Shown here in pieces: positions 11,926 through 12,966 of a stretch of DNA of 12,966 bases. The DNA lies in the NCBI GenBank assembly GCA_024280975.1, contig JAMXLQ010000055.1:1-12966 (forward strand). Direction: 5' to 3'. The DNA is from Methanosarcina sp. (lineage in GTDB: Archaea; Halobacteriota; Methanosarcinia; Methanosarcinales; Methanosarcinaceae). Below the pieces are notes generated by a model. That model was not told the origin of the DNA. It worked only from the letters and a program-made list of their open reading frames with translations, and ran no database searches. Both the position numbers and the translations under genes were made by a program. Position 1 is the first letter of the stretch. Every line of letters starts with the position of its first letter.

Positions 11926-12966
11926 TTATTTCGAAAAACCATAGCCTGCAAATCGCTGGGGTAGATCAAGATTTGCCAGCAGGAAACGGTCTTCTTTGCT
12001 GTAGGCTACTTTTTTGTTGCCTGAAAGTTCCAATATACAGTTATTTCCAGGCTTTACTTCTTTTACTTCCTGCCCACCAACCAGAATCCTCTCCACACGC
12101 ACAGGTTCGGACTGCAGGCCAACAAAAAGGTGAAGTACACTTGAGGTTTCAACTGCCTGCGTGAATTTCGAGATCGTACATTCAAGGACATAATCAGTAC
12201 TTACAATTTCTTTGTCAGAGATGATAAATCCTCTTTCTATATCTTTGGCCTGCACATTTTTAAGACGCATTCCGACTCTAGTACCTGTGGGTGCGCTATC
12301 AATATCCACATCATGACTCTGAATGGATCGGATTTCAATATCCCTATCCAGCGGGAAAATTTTGGTCTTGTTCTTATCTTTTGAAGTCCCCTGTTTGACA
12401 ACTCCAAGAGCAACACAACCTTTTCCAGTGACGTTGAAGGCATGATCTATAAACACCCTTGCAGGAAGGTCGTTCAATTCAGCCTGTTCAGCTTCTATTT
12501 TTTCCGAAATCTCATTAATTCTAGCTTTAAGATCTTCGACACCTTCAAAAGGATCTTTTGCACCTTTGTTTGTGTTCAGGGAAATACATTCCCAATCCTG
12601 GAGAGAAGTACCCGCGGTCATTAATTTTATTTTCTTTTTCAGCTCATCGGTTGCATACATATGGGTACTATCGGATTTTGTCAGGGCAATTATTCCATAC
12701 TTGAAGCCGAGCAGGTCCAGGGCAACAATGCATTCTCCGGTATGAACACTTGCAGGATTGTCCCTGTTAAGACCATCAGGAGGGATGCAGAGGATTGCCA
12801 TATCTGAAATATTCAGTGCCGTAACCAGGGATTTTAAGGCTTTAGGATAGCCGTGAGGGTCCACAAAAACCATTTTTCGGCTCTCTTTATCATTATTATA
12901 CATGGTTATGTCGGAAGATGTTCCTTTTTTCCCCAGATTTGCAGCAAGAGAGGTTCTTCCACTCTT
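11926..12966 (-). CDS. SelB/EF-Tu-like translational GTPase, N-terminus cut by window edge
   Basis: The frame is open to the right edge, giving 346 residues; the true start lies outside. Numbered from the first visible codon, it opens inside the P-loop (KSGRTSLAANLGK), so G1 is truncated. SSDITMYNND (17-26) resembles switch I and keeps its Thr. G3 is DPHGYP (36-41), where SelB/EF-Tu have DxPGH: the catalytic His position is Tyr. G4 is TKSD (96-99), like the TKAD of SelB. Domain II starts near 167 (ARVFIDHAFNVTGKGCVALG) and matches the SelB/EF-Tu beta-barrel pattern; domain III-like sequence runs from about 258 to the end. No SelB C-terminal winged-helix extension is present. Likely an RNA/ribosome-linked GTPase of unknown substrate. 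Other reading: a degenerate EF-Tu paralogue used for regulation. Upstream of, and probably cotranscribed with, the GGCT-like gene. Confidence 0.83.
   Translation of the reverse strand, partial: KSGRTSLAANLGKKGTSSDITMYNNDKESRKMVFVDPHGYPKALKSLVTALNISDMAILCIPPDGLNRDNPASVHTGECIVALDLLGFKYGIIALTKSDSTHMYATDELKKKIKLMTAGTSLQDWECISLNTNKGAKDPFEGVEDLKARINEISEKIEAEQAELNDLPARVFIDHAFNVTGKGCVALGVVKQGTSKDKNKTKIFPLDRDIEIRSIQSHDVDIDSAPTGTRVGMRLKNVQAKDIERGFIISDKEIVSTDYVLECTISKFTQAVETSSVLHLFVGLQSEPVRVERILVGGQEVKEVKPGNNCILELSGNKKVAYSKEDRFLLANLDLPQRFAGYGFSK

Overview
The window looks like chromosomal DNA of a methanogenic archaeon, most likely Methanosarcina. Grounds: an MfnA-type decarboxylase (methanofuran/CoA biosynthesis), an archaeal Orc1/Cdc6 initiator, the archaeal-type families UPF0200 and UPF0201, long AT-rich spacers full of degenerate short repeats, and TATA-like rather than bacterial promoters. 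The species cannot be fixed by eye. No tRNA, rRNA, CRISPR array, insertion sequence or phage gene was recognised.

Layout, left to right. Positions 1-1440 (minus) hold a TraB-family membrane protein cut off by the left edge. A 645-bp spacer (1441-2085) follows, with two inverted repeats and a degenerate short-period repeat. 2086-3180 (minus) is a site-2-protease-like membrane metalloprotease with two CBS domains. A repeat-rich spacer leads to mfnA (3760-4947, minus). The roughly 2.25-kb non-coding block 4948-7198 carries what I read as the chromosomal replication origin: four strong origin recognition boxes (ORBs; one on minus, three on plus) around an AT-rich segment at 5248-5938. A GATC-rich nested inverted-repeat segment lies at 6528-6721. 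cdc6/orc1 begins at 7199 (plus). To its right, on plus, come a UPF0200 P-loop kinase-like gene (8976), a UPF0201 gene (9712) and a TIM-barrel sugar-phosphate isomerase/endonuclease IV-like gene (10488). Two minus-strand genes close the window: a gamma-glutamylcyclotransferase-like protein (11348-11890) and, 35 bp upstream of it, a SelB/EF-Tu-like translational GTPase cut off by the right edge (11926-12966).

How it fits together. The ORBs plus the adjacent initiator gene form a typical archaeal origin module. The three genes left of it are on minus and the first four to its right are on plus, so all seven would be transcribed away from the origin, with the forks. The last two genes are head-on to the rightward fork and probably form an operon.

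Most noteworthy: the ORB/AT-rich origin; a cluster of eight GATC sites with nested inverted repeats between origin and initiator gene; sequence-unrelated repeats that share a period near 12-13 bp and recur in nearly every spacer; and the SelB-like GTPase, whose G3 motif has Tyr where the catalytic His normally sits.
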